64,000 nucleotides of DNA from Escallonia rubra (taxonomy: Eukaryota > Streptophyta > Magnoliopsida > Escalloniales > Escalloniaceae), in assembly GCA_033065855.1 (NCBI GenBank), contig JAVXUO010002452.1:62001-126000 (forward strand), written 5' to 3'. Of the stretch, positions 45,901 through 59,443 are shown one piece after another (within the stretch, counting starts at the first letter, position 1; every line of letters starts with the position of its first letter). The notes below the pieces were generated by a model. It saw only the letters and a list, made by a program, of their open reading frames with translations. It had not been told where the DNA came from and ran no database searches. The translations under genes were made by a program, and so were the position numbers.

Positions 45901-48620
45901 TTGTTCGTGTGAGACTAATTAATAAGATCTCTAATAGCTTTGCAATCATAATGCACCGATAAAGCTGGTAAAGACTTATTCACTAAAGGTATGTCTAGCA
46001 AGATGTTTCTCAATCATTCAGCTTCTGTAAATGCTATATCTAAAGCAATCAACTCAGACTCCATAGTATTTTTATAGACGATCGTTTGCTCCTTAAATCC
46101 CCAAAATATAGATCGTCCTCCTAATGTAAAAACATAATCAATGGTAAATTTGATCTCTAAACTATCAGCTATCTAATTAGCATCACTATACCCTTCTACC
46201 ACATTTGGGAACCCAGATAGCACAACGAATACTCTAATGTCTATTTAAGATACTTAAGTACTTGTTAGGATTTTGGGTATATCGACTAAGTCTCCCAATA
46301 GCATATTATATATTAGGCCTAGTCTTATTAGTGAAGTATAGTAAGGATCCTATGATTTAAGAATACTTCAATTGTGATATTGGTTCTCCCAAGTTTTTGT
46401 TTAAAGTTATACTCAAGTCATACAGAGTTTGTATTGGATCAGTATCATAATATCCAAAAAAATTCAACATATTTTCTCTAGCACTAGATTGAGTCAAAGG
46501 ATTCCTTCATGAGTTTTTCTAACATCATTCCCAAAACTACACGAGCTTCTCCCAAAGCTTTCGTATCAAAGTTCCTAGCTAAATAAGTCTTCACATTCAT
46601 AACAACATTTAGATTAGTCCCAAAGATAAGTATATCATCCACATATAAGCGAAGTATGACGTGTTCACTGTTACCCTATTTATAATATAAACATTTATCA
46701 TGATCATTAATCTTAAATCCATAACCTTAGATAACTTCATCAAACTTTTCACGCCATTGCGTAAGGGCTTCCTTAAGATCATATACTGATTTCACTAACT
46801 TGCACACTTTATCTTCATGTCCTTTGACCTTAAAACCTTTAGGTTGCTCCATATAAATTTCTTCATCTAAGTCTCCATTAAGGAAAGGGGTCTTAACATC
46901 CAGTTGATGTATAACTAGGTTGTGTATAGAAGCTAGTGCAAACAGGGTTCTAATGGTGGTTATTCTAGCTACATGAGAATACATATCAAAGTAATCTATT
47001 CCTTGTTTTGTGTGAACCCTTGGCTACTAGCCTAGCTTTGTATTTTTCTATGCTCTCATTAGGTATTAGTTTCTTTTAAACACCCATTTGCAACTTATGG
47101 GTTTATTCCCATGAGGTATTCAAGTACTATTTTGAATGATTGACTGATATTTATCATTGATTGCATTTTTCAAAATGACAAATCTATGGATGACGTAGCT
47201 TATTTGTAAGTCTTGGGTTCTCCTTTAACTATATAAGGGGAAAAACCTTCTCCAAAGTTCTTTTCCATCCTAGCTCTTTTACTCCTAGGTTTAATAGGAG
47301 ACTTAAGATCGACTTCCACGGTTGTGCTACTAGGAAGTGCCTTATCACTTACTTGGGTTATAGAGCTAGAGAGTTGGTTAGATAGCCTAGTCTTAAAACG
47401 AAATATATCTTCAAAATGTGTAAGCATCTCTAGCTTCCATGATAGTGTTATTTGAAATTTCACTATTTCAGAATTAACAACCAAAATATATTTGTGCTAC
47501 TATTTTGAGCATATCCAATAAATATGGCATTTATTGTTGTTGGCCCTATTTTTTTCTCTTAGGTTCGGGTATAGATACCTTAACTAAACACCCCGCACAC
47601 TCTTAAGATATCTAGCCTTGGAGATCTCTTTCCCAAAGCTCATATGGAGTCTTGTCATGATTCTTAACGATCTCTCTATTTAGTATAAAACAAGATGACA
47701 AGACGGTTTTCTCCCACAAGTTCTCAGGTGCATCAGGATTTAAGTAACAACATTGCATTAACCATGTCTAACAATGTTTGATTTTTCCTCTCGGCTACAC
47801 CATTTGATTGGGGTGAATAAAGGAGTGTTAATTCATGTGTTAGCCTTAAAATTGGTCAGCGTCTTCCTTAAGATTCGATGGGCTTAACATCCCTGCACAT
47901 GGCACCTATTATGGGATGGGTGCAGCTCCTTATGCTAGATGCGGTTCTGAAAAACTTTAAGGAAATAAAATTGCACCCTTGCTAACAGCTATAGCTTTTG
48001 GCCGAATGGTAAGCGCTTGATCCAACATCATGTATTATCCCAATATATTTACAAAAGTTCTTAATTTCGTTCCATGTGTACTCTCCAGCTCTATCAGATC
48101 TAAGGACATTTATTTTCTTTTCTAGTTGATTATCAACTTCATTCTTATATACCTTAAACTTACCAAACACTTCATCCTTGGTCTTGGTTAAATAAACATA
48201 ACAGTATTTTGGAAAATCATCTATAAGGTGACAAAATATTTATTGAGTGCTCTATTGGGAGTTCGGTTTGAGTCACATCAATTACTATGTACAAGTTCTA
48301 AAAGACACGTATTTCCATGGACTGATTTGTAAGGTTTTTCTGGGTTGCTTTGTTTTTACACAAATTTTACACTTACGTTTAGTATTTATATTTGCTTTTG
48401 GAATCAACCTTAAATGCATCAACTTCTTGACATTCCCATAGTTTACATGTCCTGACATTTCATACCATATCTCACTAAATTCAACATTTAAAACTAAAAA
48501 ATAACTTTCATTTGAATTAATTAAGATACTTACTTTAAACAATCCATCATAAACATAACCTTTTCTAATAAATACATTATTCCTAAGGGATAACAGATAC
48601 ATTAAAAGTAAACGCATGCC
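45900..48620 (-). mobile_element. Ty1/copia retrotransposon fossil
   Basis: Parts in pol order on minus are a GAG-pre-integrase zone (about 48617-48285), integrase-like sequence (about 48170-47980), and reverse transcriptase (about 46984-46727, with the copia signature QLDVKTPFLNGDLDEEIYME). It is heavily broken, with about ten or more interruptions, and lacks clear LTRs, so it is old. Confidence 0.8.
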
Positions 48621-48756
48621 ATAAAGGTTGATGAGTGGGGCTCTTTAAAGACAACTTTGTTTGTTCCCTGAAAAAGCTTATAGCAATGAAGAGGAAATTG
48701 GTTTCGGTCAGTCCTTCAGTTGCTGGCAGGTGTTTAAACCAACTCATGCCATAAAG
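48612..48756 (-). other. Orphan copy of NLR 5' flank, copy 2
   Basis: CATGCCATAAAGGTTGATGA, TTCCCTGAAAAAGCTTATAG, CAATGAAGAGGAAATTGGTT and TTGCTGGCAGGTGTT match the flank at 39500-39610 and the copy at 43390. The copia fossil lies immediately on its downstream side. Confidence 0.65.
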
Positions 48757-51700
48757 AGTGGTTGCTTATAACTTTTCGTAATATATATTTTCTTATGCTA
48801 CAGCGACAATATTTTTTTCATGTGAGCGAGTTTTAAGGGAGTGCCCACATTGCTGCTACACCAAAGCCTTCGTATAGATCGAGGTTCCAACCTAACCGCA
48901 ATTTGCTTCTCCTCCACTCACCTTTAGCGCTACACCAAACACCTTTAGCGCCAAACACCTTTAGCGCCCATATGGTGAAATCTTCTTTACCAACCTAACC
49001 GCAATCCACTCAACCATTTGTTGAGCTCCAACTTTTAGCAGTAATCAAATTTCTCATAACGAGCCAACTGTAACCATAGTTATCAATATTGCACTATATT
49101 GGCGGATATGTGCCGATTTGGGTTGAAATTGTGCAAAGAACAATCGTTTTTGGTACCACCACTATAAATATGGTATGTACAAGCCGTAGTGGTCGATAGC
49201 CTTTGCTGCAACAGCTTTGTCATTATTTTAAAATTTCATAGTATGCTTTAGAGCATGTTTGGAATTAATTCTTCAAAATTTTTTATTACACCTTGCCCAA
49301 CTTTTAAAATAACTTTAAGCTATTGCTAGCATATTTAGCTTTAAATTATGGATGGTGTTTGGATACAAATAACTAAAGCAGTTTCAATGCACCAAAATGA
49401 CAAAAAAAAATTAGTACTTGATAACATATTTGAGATACATATTTATGTAATAATAATAGCATAATATATTACTTTATTTGGTCAAACTTGGTTATAAAAA
49501 GGGTCATCAATGCATAATCCTCATTTTCTTCGATTATGTTTAATCAATTTTTTAAAATTATGAAATGTGATTTAATTGGTTTTGTATGTGTACCAAACAC
49601 CTATCAACCTGATTCAGGTTATATTAAATCAAATTTGACCATCTCATAATCAAAATCAAACATGCTCTTCATACCCTTGATATAGCTAAAAAAAACTAAC
49701 ACAAATTTTGTTGGACTAGTTTTTAGTGATGGAAAAAATTTGGCTGTTATTGTAGTTAGAAGAATCTTCTTTATACCCCCTATGTAGCGACAATCAATCG
49801 TTTTTAAATATTTTAATGACTTTTATTTAGTGATGCTAAAAAAGTGTTGCTAATAATTGTCGCTGATATTGTTAGTAAAAAGGCCACTAGAAACATTTAG
49901 CGACTGTTAATTGTCACTATACACAGGATTGAAAGAAGATTCCTACAACTCGAATACGAACCAAAGTTTATTCTTTAGTGACTAAAATATTTCTCCGGAT
50001 TAGTTATAACAAGACACTTTCAAACCTAACTTTGGAATGCTATTGGTATCTCACTGGCACGAGACATACCATTACAATACATCATATCTAATTATGACTA
50101 CAAATGCAGTGAGAAAATCTCTACGACAACCATCATTTTCTCCCAATGTAAAAAGCTTGGGACCGATGGGAACCTGAAATAACATAATAATATTATGTAA
50201 CCCTCTCCTATGATTAGTTGTTGTTTAGATTTGACTACTTCAGTATTGGAGTGAGTTTATTATCTAGCATAAGCCATAATAAACAATATATGATGTATTA
50301 GAAGATTGCTTGCTCTAGTCCCTTCGTAGGCTGGATTAGAAGATTCCCTGGTTACTTTCTTTGTTTTAAAATCCCCGCATGAGCAAGCCAAATGATTCAT
50401 GCCGTATTTTGTTGCTAATAACTTATTATGACGTATTTTCCTATGCTCTAGCAACAACTTTTTCCCCCCCCAAAAAAAGGAATGATATTTAAAGACGTTT
50501 GCTCTAACTCGACTTGAAGGAAAAAATTTGTTTCTGAGATTTTATAAGATTTGGATTTACTTGAACTAAAAATAATTATTTATCCAATTCTATATCTCTA
50601 GAATCAATGAACCCACCGGTATCGTCTTCGTCGCCGCTACCGGCACACCACCTTTACTGCCACCAATATTGTTGCCACCACTACTACTGCCACTATTATT
50701 GTTATCGTCACTAAGACCACCGCTGGACTGCTTTACCTACAACCCTTGTACTATTATGATATACACCACAACCGCTACACTATTGTCATCGCCAACGACA
50801 AGACTCCACCACCATGATGACAGCCACCATCATTGTAGTGTGTTAGATCATCATCACGACCACCATTATCATTGCTAGATTGTCATCGTTGTTGCTGCCG
50901 CAACACCACTGCCATCACCAGCATTGCCACCATCGTCTTTGTCATTACCATTACCACTTGTGCCACTATATCAAGAAGATGCTTCAAATTCCCCTGCAAC
51001 ATGAGAATTCTACGCTTGGGAGAAGGCTATGGCTTGGGGCAGTAATAAAATAAGACTTGGGTCAGTTGTCTATAAATATCATAAGGAAGATGCACTGAAT
51101 ATATACTGCTATTGCATGCCTTCTTGTTGCTGAGTAAATAACTGGTCTTGTCTTGTCGTATCGGTTGTTAACCTATCTGCTGCTATAAGAAAAATGCTGT
51201 AAGAAAGCTAAGTGAATGAATGTGTATTCGTTCTTTGATAGAACGAACGATGTAAGTGCTAGTGCCACCATATAAACTTGTCACGACAACATAAATGTCA
51301 TCACTCCAGCCGCCATGACTATCACCAACATACCAGCTATAATGCCTGAATACCACCACCACCGCTACTATATTACCACGGTTGGTGCACACCACCACCA
51401 CCGTTGACATCAAAATACTGCCTCCAGCATCGCCTCCGTTGTCTTTACTATCACTTCAGTCACAAACATTACCCCTTGCGCCGCCCTAGCACCTCCAGCA
51501 CCACTAGCACCGGTACCATCACTGGACTGCCCCGCCACCTCGAACATCATTGATATCGCTGTCTTTTGGCACCGATGCCATAGCACAGCACCACCCCTAA
51601 CTGCACACCGCCACCACCATTGTCACTTTTGTCAGTATCCCTACCACTATTTACACCTCAATACTGTCGCCACAACCGCCAACATCATAACCATCACTTG

Positions 51701-52087
51701 ACCACTCGACCACTTCGACGGTGAGTGCTATATATTATATCACCACTTCGAGTATATAAGTAGTGTATCGATATTGAATTTGCGGCATGAAATAAAAAAC
51801 ATAAGTGACAGTTTTCAAAATTTTATTCCTAATTATATTTGCAAATGCCTTATTTTTTAGTCTTTTGTCTATTTATTATTAGTGGAATTTATTAATAATT
51901 AGCGTTTTTTATTAATTATGGATGTAGGCCTAGTAATAAATAATGAACTAAATTTATTTAGTCCAGTCGAGTTCAATTTGGTTAAGTCCAGTTCAGTTCC
52001 GTATGACTCCAGTCCAGGTAAGATGTTGTAGTCAGTTAGATAATTTAGAATTATCTTGTGATTAATCCATGACACATGTAAACCTTC
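48757..52087. other. Spacer: segmental duplication arm and CAC-rich low complexity
   Basis: 48950-50290 is a diverged copy of 61750-62450. 50600-51720 is rich in CAC, CCA and ATC triplets and gives spurious reading frames. CACCTTTAGCGC occurs three times at 48915-48975. No gene is recognised. Confidence 0.5.
49060..50290 (+). repeat. Segmental duplication, copy A
   Basis: Shared blocks with 61856-62420 include ATAGTTATCA..., GCAGTGAGAAAA.ATCTACG, CAACCATC and CAACCCTCTC/CTATGATYAGT, in the same order and orientation but diverged and with indels. Confidence 0.5.
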
Positions 52088-54632
52088 TATTCCTAACCCA
52101 TTCTGGTCGCACCCAAAGTACCACTGGGTCTCATTTTGCACGATACGTCGACACAGTCAATTTTTCAATGCATTGAATCGGTCAAAGTGCGCACGCGTAA
52201 GTGACATGTGTTCTTCGCTCTGCACACTTCGAGCGTGACTTATGTGCCAATTATTTCACATCAGCATGACTCACGGTAGCACATTCGTTACGTGGCGATC
52301 GCCGAACACCGTTTCATCCAAAACCATCGGCCGACAGTGCAATCGGAGCAATAAGGTCAAGGGGCAAAGGCCTTGGCCTACCCCATGGGGTCGGCCTCGG
52401 CCCCTATGGGGGGTTGGCCTTGGCCTTTTTCCCCTCGGTTGCTCACCACTTCGCGCAACCCCCTTTTCCTGCACTTTTCGCTTTGTACACTTTGTGTGTG
52501 ACGTTGGCACCTTATTCGTCACATGGGTATGACTCACTGCAACGCGCTTGTCGTACCTCGACTTCCCGACTCTCCATTGCCCACAAAAACCCCAATCGTC
52601 GGCACATCCGAAGTTCACCAAAAGGAGGGAAATGGCCTTGGCCTCCTCTTGGAAGAGTGGCCTTGGCCTTGGCTAGGCTCGGCCTCGGCCTCCCCAAAGG
52701 GGTTGGCCTTGGCCTTCCCCCAAAATCACGGCCATTAACCCCCTTTTTCACGCGCACTTTTCTGAACCATATTTTGTGTCTTCTCAATGCCCACCAATGC
52801 TCACACACCAACCTCGTGATGTCCATCATCTGACGTCCGCGACCGTGCGCCGCCCTCGTGACGCACGTCACCCAAAGTATTGCACTACTATTGAGTGACC
52901 CGTCACCGGCAGAGGCATACCATCACCCCCAACTTTGCCAATACCGAAGATCACATTCTCATCATTATACAACATACATACTTGGCTCACATCACGCCCC
53001 CGGGACACTCGGCGTTCGCCAGTGCGCCGTCTCTATGACCGTCGTCGCCGCGCCCATGCGCCACTTTCACGACATGTGCCCCCGGTACCAGGTATGGTCT
53101 TGCGACTGTCGTCACCGCGCCCATGTGCCACTTCCATGATATGTGCCCCCAGCACCAGGTACGGTCTCGCGACCATTGTCGTCGCGTCCATATGCCACTT
53201 CCATGACATGTCCCCCAAGCACCAGGTATGGTCTCGCGACGGTCGTCACCAGGCCCATGCGCCACTTTCATGACATGTGCATCGGCACCAGGTATTGTCT
53301 CCCGACGGTCATCGCCGCTCCCATGTGCCACTTCCATGACATGTGCCCCGACACCAGGTGTTGTCTCGCGACGGTCGTCGCCGAGCCCATGCGCCACTTC
53401 CATGACATGTGCCCCCGGCACCAAGTATGGTCTCGCAACAGTCGTCGTCGCGCCCATGCGCCACAATCATGTCTCGTGCTGTAGGCACCGCACCCATGCG
53501 CCACAACTAATGTCTTATTCCGTTGGCAACCCGCTCGTGTGCCACAATCATGTCTCGTGTTGTAGGCACCGTGCCCATGCGCCACAATCAATGTCTCATG
53601 CAGTTGGCATTGCGCCCATGCGCCATAATCATGTTACATGCCTCCGGGCACCACACTCATTCACCACACCATGCGCCCCTACCATGTACTTAGAACATGC
53701 TTCGACCCACTCTCCGAAGTGTGCAGCATTCTGAGGGGCTCCGCTCGTAGTGCTCTGGCATGAGGATCCTTCGCAGCGGGATAGGCTCGTTACCACAAAG
53801 CTATCGCCGCCTGGGGTGACTTGCATGACACTAGGCACTGACCTGCGACCTTGTCCACTCACGTTACGGTGATCATCAGCGCCCCCAGGACGATTACCCC
53901 CGGGTCACTCCGAGACGGGAGCATGTCTTGGGAGGGCATCGTGCCTAGTCCGCCTGGCGGTTGGTCACAGGGGTAACCCTCACCGCTGTTAGGTTTTCTA
54001 CGCGTCTCTTAACGCACCTTTGTGGGATTTAGTAAGGGCTTGGGCCGGTGGCTGGGGCAACGAGCTTACTCTGATCATGCATCGTAGTGTGGTCAGTCTT
54101 CTCAGATAAGTAAAGCGACGCTGTGTGAGGTAGGTAGCACGAATTTGGGACCGGGCAGTCTAACAGAGAACCGGCATTTTTGGACCCCCTGGTGATGTGT
54201 CACTCCTAGGGGATGACATGTGGCACTTTATGACACACGCACACTGTTTCTTATAAATAGTGGACTTTATGACTTATTTAAGGACTTTTGCTCATTGTCA
54301 AACAATCACTTTCTCACTCTAGAACTTGAGAGCTCTTGGATTCTAGAGAGAGAAACATATTTCTCTTGTGACTTTAGACATATTATCGATTGTGACATTG
54401 GGCCTCGACTTGGACCACGACTTGGACCTTAGCTTGGATTGTCGACTGCCGGCCTTGTTCATCTCTGCCTTGTCTCCACAGCACTGCCACACCTCACGAC
54501 TTGTCTGGAGAGCCTTGCTCTTTGCCCTTATTCTACCATCATTGTCTCTCACTTTGTACATCTGATAGCTGACTCTGATTGCGTCCCTTGTGGCACCTCC
54601 ACGTAAGTACGAACCCACTTTCCTTGGCATCA
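52088..54632 (+). repeat. Left LTR
   Basis: It contains two GGCCTTGGCC-rich blocks (about 52365-52430 and 52630-52720), a ~62-66 bp minisatellite (53030-53460, about seven units), a ~41 bp series (53460-53640) and a TATAAATA box at 54252. It ends in CA before the primer-site-like sequence. Confidence 0.88.
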
Positions 54633-55531
54633 TTTTGGCGAATCCGTTGGGGAGGTGAGCATCATACTACACTATCCATGTCTTGCATCCTTAGGCATCA
54701 CGCATGTACAACGGAGGACTACCAGGTCAACCAGCTAAGGCCTCAACCCCACTTTCCAAGGGGAACATCATCTTGACGACCATGATGAGACTTGTAGCAT
54801 CTAACTCCAAGGCTAACCCCAACACAACCAACCGACACCATGCCAGCGACTTGCTCCAGTCATCCTCTCCTGACCGCTGGCCTCCCGCCGTTGGCGCCAC
54901 CCTTGTCCGAGCCCCACTCTCCACTTTTTGACACTTAGAAAAAAATTTCAACAAAATTTTTCATCCCCCCGCCACCCCATGCATTCTCTTTCCATTATTT
55001 TGAAATTTTTTCCAACAAATTTTTTCATCTTACTCATTCCTCCTTGGAATGCCAAAAAAAATAAAAAAAATTGGGTACGACCCCACCCACTTACCCACCC
55101 CCACCCCTACCCCTACCCAGGCACCTGGGCAGCTCCCCAAGCTCAGGCAGCCCCCTTTCCCACCCCTCCATGTAGGACTCCCCCCACTCTCCTCTCAATT
55201 TAATTCTCTCTCTCCCTTTTTCCCCCTTCTCTCCCTTCCTCTCTCTTCCTTTTTCTCTCTCCAATCACTTCCAACTTTTACTTTTTCTCTTTCTTCATTA
55301 ACTCTTCTCCCTCACATCACCCAACACACTCCTCTCTTTCACCCTCACGTGGGTCTCCCCTTCCTCCCTTCCCTTTCTTCCTTTTTCCTCACTCATTACT
55401 CTCATTAACTTCCCCCACTTACAACCTTCTTTCTCTTTCACTTCTTCACTCTCACACATCACTCTCTTTCACATTACTCAATCATCACCCTCCCATTATT
55501 CAAACCTCTTTCTCTCTTACATCCTTTTACA

Positions 55532-55582
<51 letters not shown>

Positions 55583-55753
55583 ACACACACTCATTTATTC
55601 TCACCTTTCACCTCTCTCTTTCTCTTCACATTAATCACCCACCCCTCCAATCACCCTCCATTTTCCACACCCTTCGGCCTCAGCCTCCCCATCCCCTCTC
55701 TTCGTTCACTAGCTCTCCCTTCTCTCACTCCCTCTCTCCGTAATCACTCCCAT

Positions 55754-55790
<37 letters not shown>

Positions 55791-57013
55791 ATGAAAGACC
55801 CACATTTAATTCCCCACTTTCACCTCATCTCTTCCTCTAACTTATCCCCTCACTCGTGGGTTCTCCCTCTTCTCTCTCATTTCTTTCATTTTCACTCATC
55901 ATAACTCACTCTCCCTCTCATATTAATTCCCCATCTCACATATTACCTACCCCATTATTTCTCTTACATTCCAACTCTCCCCTATTTCTTACTCACGGCC
56001 ACTCTCTCTTTCTTTTTACCCATTTCATTCTTCCTCATTAAATTGCCCATCACTTCCTCCCTCCAATTATAACTCCCTCATATCCCCACAACCAAGGCCA
56101 CTCTCTCACCCTCTTCTATTTTTTCTTACAACACCACACTTCTCTTACACTCCCCTCACCAAGGCCTACCCCCATGCCTTGACCACGGCTGACCCCCCCT
56201 CCCCCTTCCTTCTATCTCTTTTCATTTTCCCATTAATTCCCCTCACCACCACTCCAAATTCATACTTAGTTTTATTTTTTTTTCTCCTCTCTCTCCCATC
56301 ACAACCTATTGTCTTTACTTCATAAATACCCCCCCCCCCCCACACACACACTTTAATTCCCTCTCTTGCACCTTATAACACTTAGCATTTTTTTTCTATC
56401 AAACCAAAACAAAAAAATCAACGTACAAATTTTCCTACTATTAAAACTTTCATGTGCTTTGGGTAGCACTTCTAGACTTCCTTTCCCATTTCGTACTCTT
56501 TTCCATACTTAGAATTTTTTTTTGTAACTTTGACAAAATTTACATCCCATGCTTCAGTAGGTGGTGCACGAGGCAGCTCGAGCCACCTACTCCTCGCCCT
56601 CGTCATTCTGTGACGGCCGCGCCATGCGTCGTCTCCGCGACGCCTATCGCCCGAGCACGGGCGCCGTCTCCGTGACTCTTGTAACCCACGCTCGCGAGCC
56701 GTCTCCGTGATGCCCGTCTCACACGCCCGGGCACCGTATATGCAACCTTTGTCGCCCACGCCCGCACACCATCTTCGCAACACCCGTCGTGCCAACTCCG
56801 CAACCGCGCCCCTGCGCCCGTCATCATATTAACATACCCAAGCTTTAGTAGGTGGTGCACGAGGTGTCTCGAGCCACCTACTTTTCACCTTCATCATTCA
56901 AAGACGACGCTAGCGACTCTTCAGCCAAAGAGCATTAATAAACTTGCTAAGTGTTTATGCGTGCGGCGCTCGCTCGGGTTACCCCTTCGCGCACACCACA
57001 CGCAGGGGGCTTA
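54633..57013 (+). other. Interior of the LTR element, pyrimidine-rich
   Basis: After the primer-site-like sequence come about 300 bp of mixed sequence, then about 1.4 kb (54960-56400) that is almost wholly C and T on this strand, including CT runs at 55534-55568 and 55755-55788. 56548-56890 is GC-rich, with AGTAGGTGGTGCACGAGG present twice. No coding capacity is recognised. Confidence 0.75.
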
Positions 57014-59443
57014 TGTTCCCAACCCATTCTGGTCGCTCCCAAGGGACCACTAGGGGTCTCATTTGCACGACGTGTCGACACAGTCAATTTTTCAATGCAT
57101 TGAATCGGCCAAAGTGCGCAAGCTTAAGTCAAGTGTGTTCTTCGCTCCGTAGACTTCACGCGCGATTTACGCGCCAATTATTTCACGTCAGCATGACTCA
57201 CGGTAGCACGTTCATCATGCCGCGACCACCAATCACCGTTTCATCCAAAACCATCAGCCGACGGCATAACTGGAGTAGCGGGGTCAAGGGAAAAGGCCTT
57301 GGCCTACCCCATGGGGTCGGCCTCAACCCCCATGGGGGGTTGGCCTTGGCCTTTTTCCGCCAGGTTGCTTACCCCTTCGCGCAGCTCCCTTTTCGCTTTG
57401 TACACTTTGTGTGTGACTTTGGCACCTTATTCGTCATGTGGGTACGACTCACGGCAATGCGCTCGTCGTACCTCTACTTCCCGACGCTCCATTGCCCACC
57501 AAAACACCAACCGTCGGCATGCCTGAAGTTCACCAAAAAGAGGGGAGTGGCCTTGGCCTTCTCTTGGAGGAGGGGCCTTGGCCTTGGCCACCCCCAAGGG
57601 ATCGGCCTCGGCCTCCCCAAGGGGGTTGGCTTTGGCCTTCCCCCAAAATCTCGGCCATCAAACCCTTTTTTCACGCGCACTTTTCTGAACCATATTTTGT
57701 GTCTTCGCAATGCTCACCAATGCCCACAGACCAACCTCGTGACGTCCGTCATCCGACGTCTGCGGCCTCGAGTTGCCCTCATGACGTTCATCACCCAAAG
57801 TATCGCACTACAACCAAGTGACCCGTCTCCGGCAGACGCATACCATCACTCCTTACTTTGTCAATACCGAATATCACATTCATCATCATTATACAACATA
57901 CACACTTGGCTCACGTCTCGCCTCAGGGACACTCGACGTGTGCCAGTGCACCATTTCTGCGACCATCGTCACTGCGCCCATGCGCCACTTTCACGACATG
58001 TGCCCCTGGCACCAGGAATGGTCTCGCGACTGTCGTCGCCGCGCTCATGTGCTACTTCCATGACATGGGCCCCCTGCACCAGGTATGGTCTCGCGACCAT
58101 TGTCGCCGCACCCATGTGCCACTTCCATGACATGTGCCCCCGGCACTAGGTATGGTTTGACGACTGTTGTTGCCACGCGTATGCGCCACTTCCATGACAG
58201 GTGCCCCCAGCACCAGGTATTATCTCGCGACAGTCGTCGTCGCGCCCATGCGCCGTAATTAATGTCTCATGCCGTTGGCATCGCGCCCATGCGCCACAAT
58301 CATGTCTCGTGCTATAGGCACCGCGCCCATGTGCCACAACCAATGTCTCATGTCGTTGGCATCGTGCCCATGCGCCACAATCATGTCTCATGCTGTAGGC
58401 ACCGCGCCCATGCGCCACAATCAATGTTTCATGCCGTTGGCATCGCGCCCATGCGCTACAATCATGTTACATGCCTCTGGGCACCACACTCATTCGCTAC
58501 ACCATGTGCCCCTGCCATGAGCGTGAAACATGCTTCGACCCACTCTCCGGAGTGTGTAGCTTTCCTTGGGGCTCCGCTCGTAGTGCTCTGGCACGACAAC
58601 CCTTCGCAGCAGGAGAGGCTCATTACTACAAAGCTATCGCCGCCTGAGGTGACTTGTATGACACTAGGCACTGAGCTGCGACCATGTCCACTCACGTTAC
58701 TGGTGATCATCGGCGCCTCCAGGAGGATGACCCCTGGGTTACTCCGAGACGGGAGCAGGTCTTGGGAAGGCATCGTGCCTAGTCTGCCTGGCAGTTGGTC
58801 ACATGAGTAACCCTCACCGCTGTTAGGTTCTCTACGCGTCTCTTGACGCACCTTTGTGGGATTCAGTAAGGGCTTGGACCGGTGACTGGGGCAACAGGCT
58901 TACTCTGATCATGCTATCGTAGTGTGGTCAGTCTTCTCAGACAGGTAGAGCGACGCTGTGTGAGACAGGTAGCACGAATTTGGGAACCGACAGTCCAACG
59001 GAGAATCGGCATTTTTGGACCCCCTGGTGACGTGTCACTCCCAGGGGATGACATGTGGCACTTTATGACACATGCACACTGTTTCCTATAAATAGTGGAC
59101 TTTATGACTTATTCAAGGACGTTTGCTCATTCTCACAAAATCACTTTCTCACTCTAGAACTTGAGAGCTCTTGAATTCTAGAGAGAGAAACACATTTCTC
59201 TTGTGACTTTGGACATAATATCGACCATGACATTGGACCTTAGCTTGGATTGTCGACTGCCGGCCTTGTTCGTCTCTACCTTGTCTCCACAGCACTGCCA
59301 CTCCTCACAACTTGTCTGGGGAGCCTTGCTCTCTTCCCTTATTCCACTCTCACTGTCTCTCACTTTGTACATCTGACAGCTGACTTGGACTGCGTCCCTT
59401 GTGGCACCTCCACGTAAGTACGAACCCACTTTCCTTGGCATCA
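57014..59443 (+). repeat. Right LTR
   Basis: It has the same layout as the left LTR: GGCCTTGGCC blocks (57295-57350 and 57545-57640), about five minisatellite units (57960-58255), a short-period series (58255-58470) and TATAAATA at 59087. It is 115 bp shorter than the left LTR, which two fewer units would explain. Confidence 0.88.

Larger units (their letters stand above)
52088..59443 (+). mobile_element. Non-autonomous LTR retroelement (LARD-like)
   Basis: The 7356 bp element has LTRs 52088-54632 (2545 bp) and 57014-59443 (2430 bp), flanked by a perfect 5 bp duplication CCTTC (52083-52087 and 59444-59448). A primer-site-like TGGCGAATCCGTTGGGGAGG follows the left LTR at 54636, and a purine tract GCAGGGGGC precedes the right LTR. 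The 2.4 kb interior has no gag or pol. Two stretches compared by eye differ by about 7% and 13% between LTRs, so the insertion is probably several million years old. It looks structurally whole but carries no genes; the superfamily is undetermined. Confidence 0.9.

Noticed and set aside
50600-51720. Protein-coding frames in the CAC/CCA-rich tract on both strands
   Set aside because: Low-complexity triplets give open frames on both strands with no domain pattern.
52240-53735. Several 90-170 codon frames in the LTRs, with near copies at 56944-58149
   Set aside because: They are translations of the GC-rich LTR minisatellites and differ between the two LTRs; no domain is recognisable.
54960-56400. 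Ser/Pro/Leu-rich proteins
   Set aside because: These are products of translating the pyrimidine tract.
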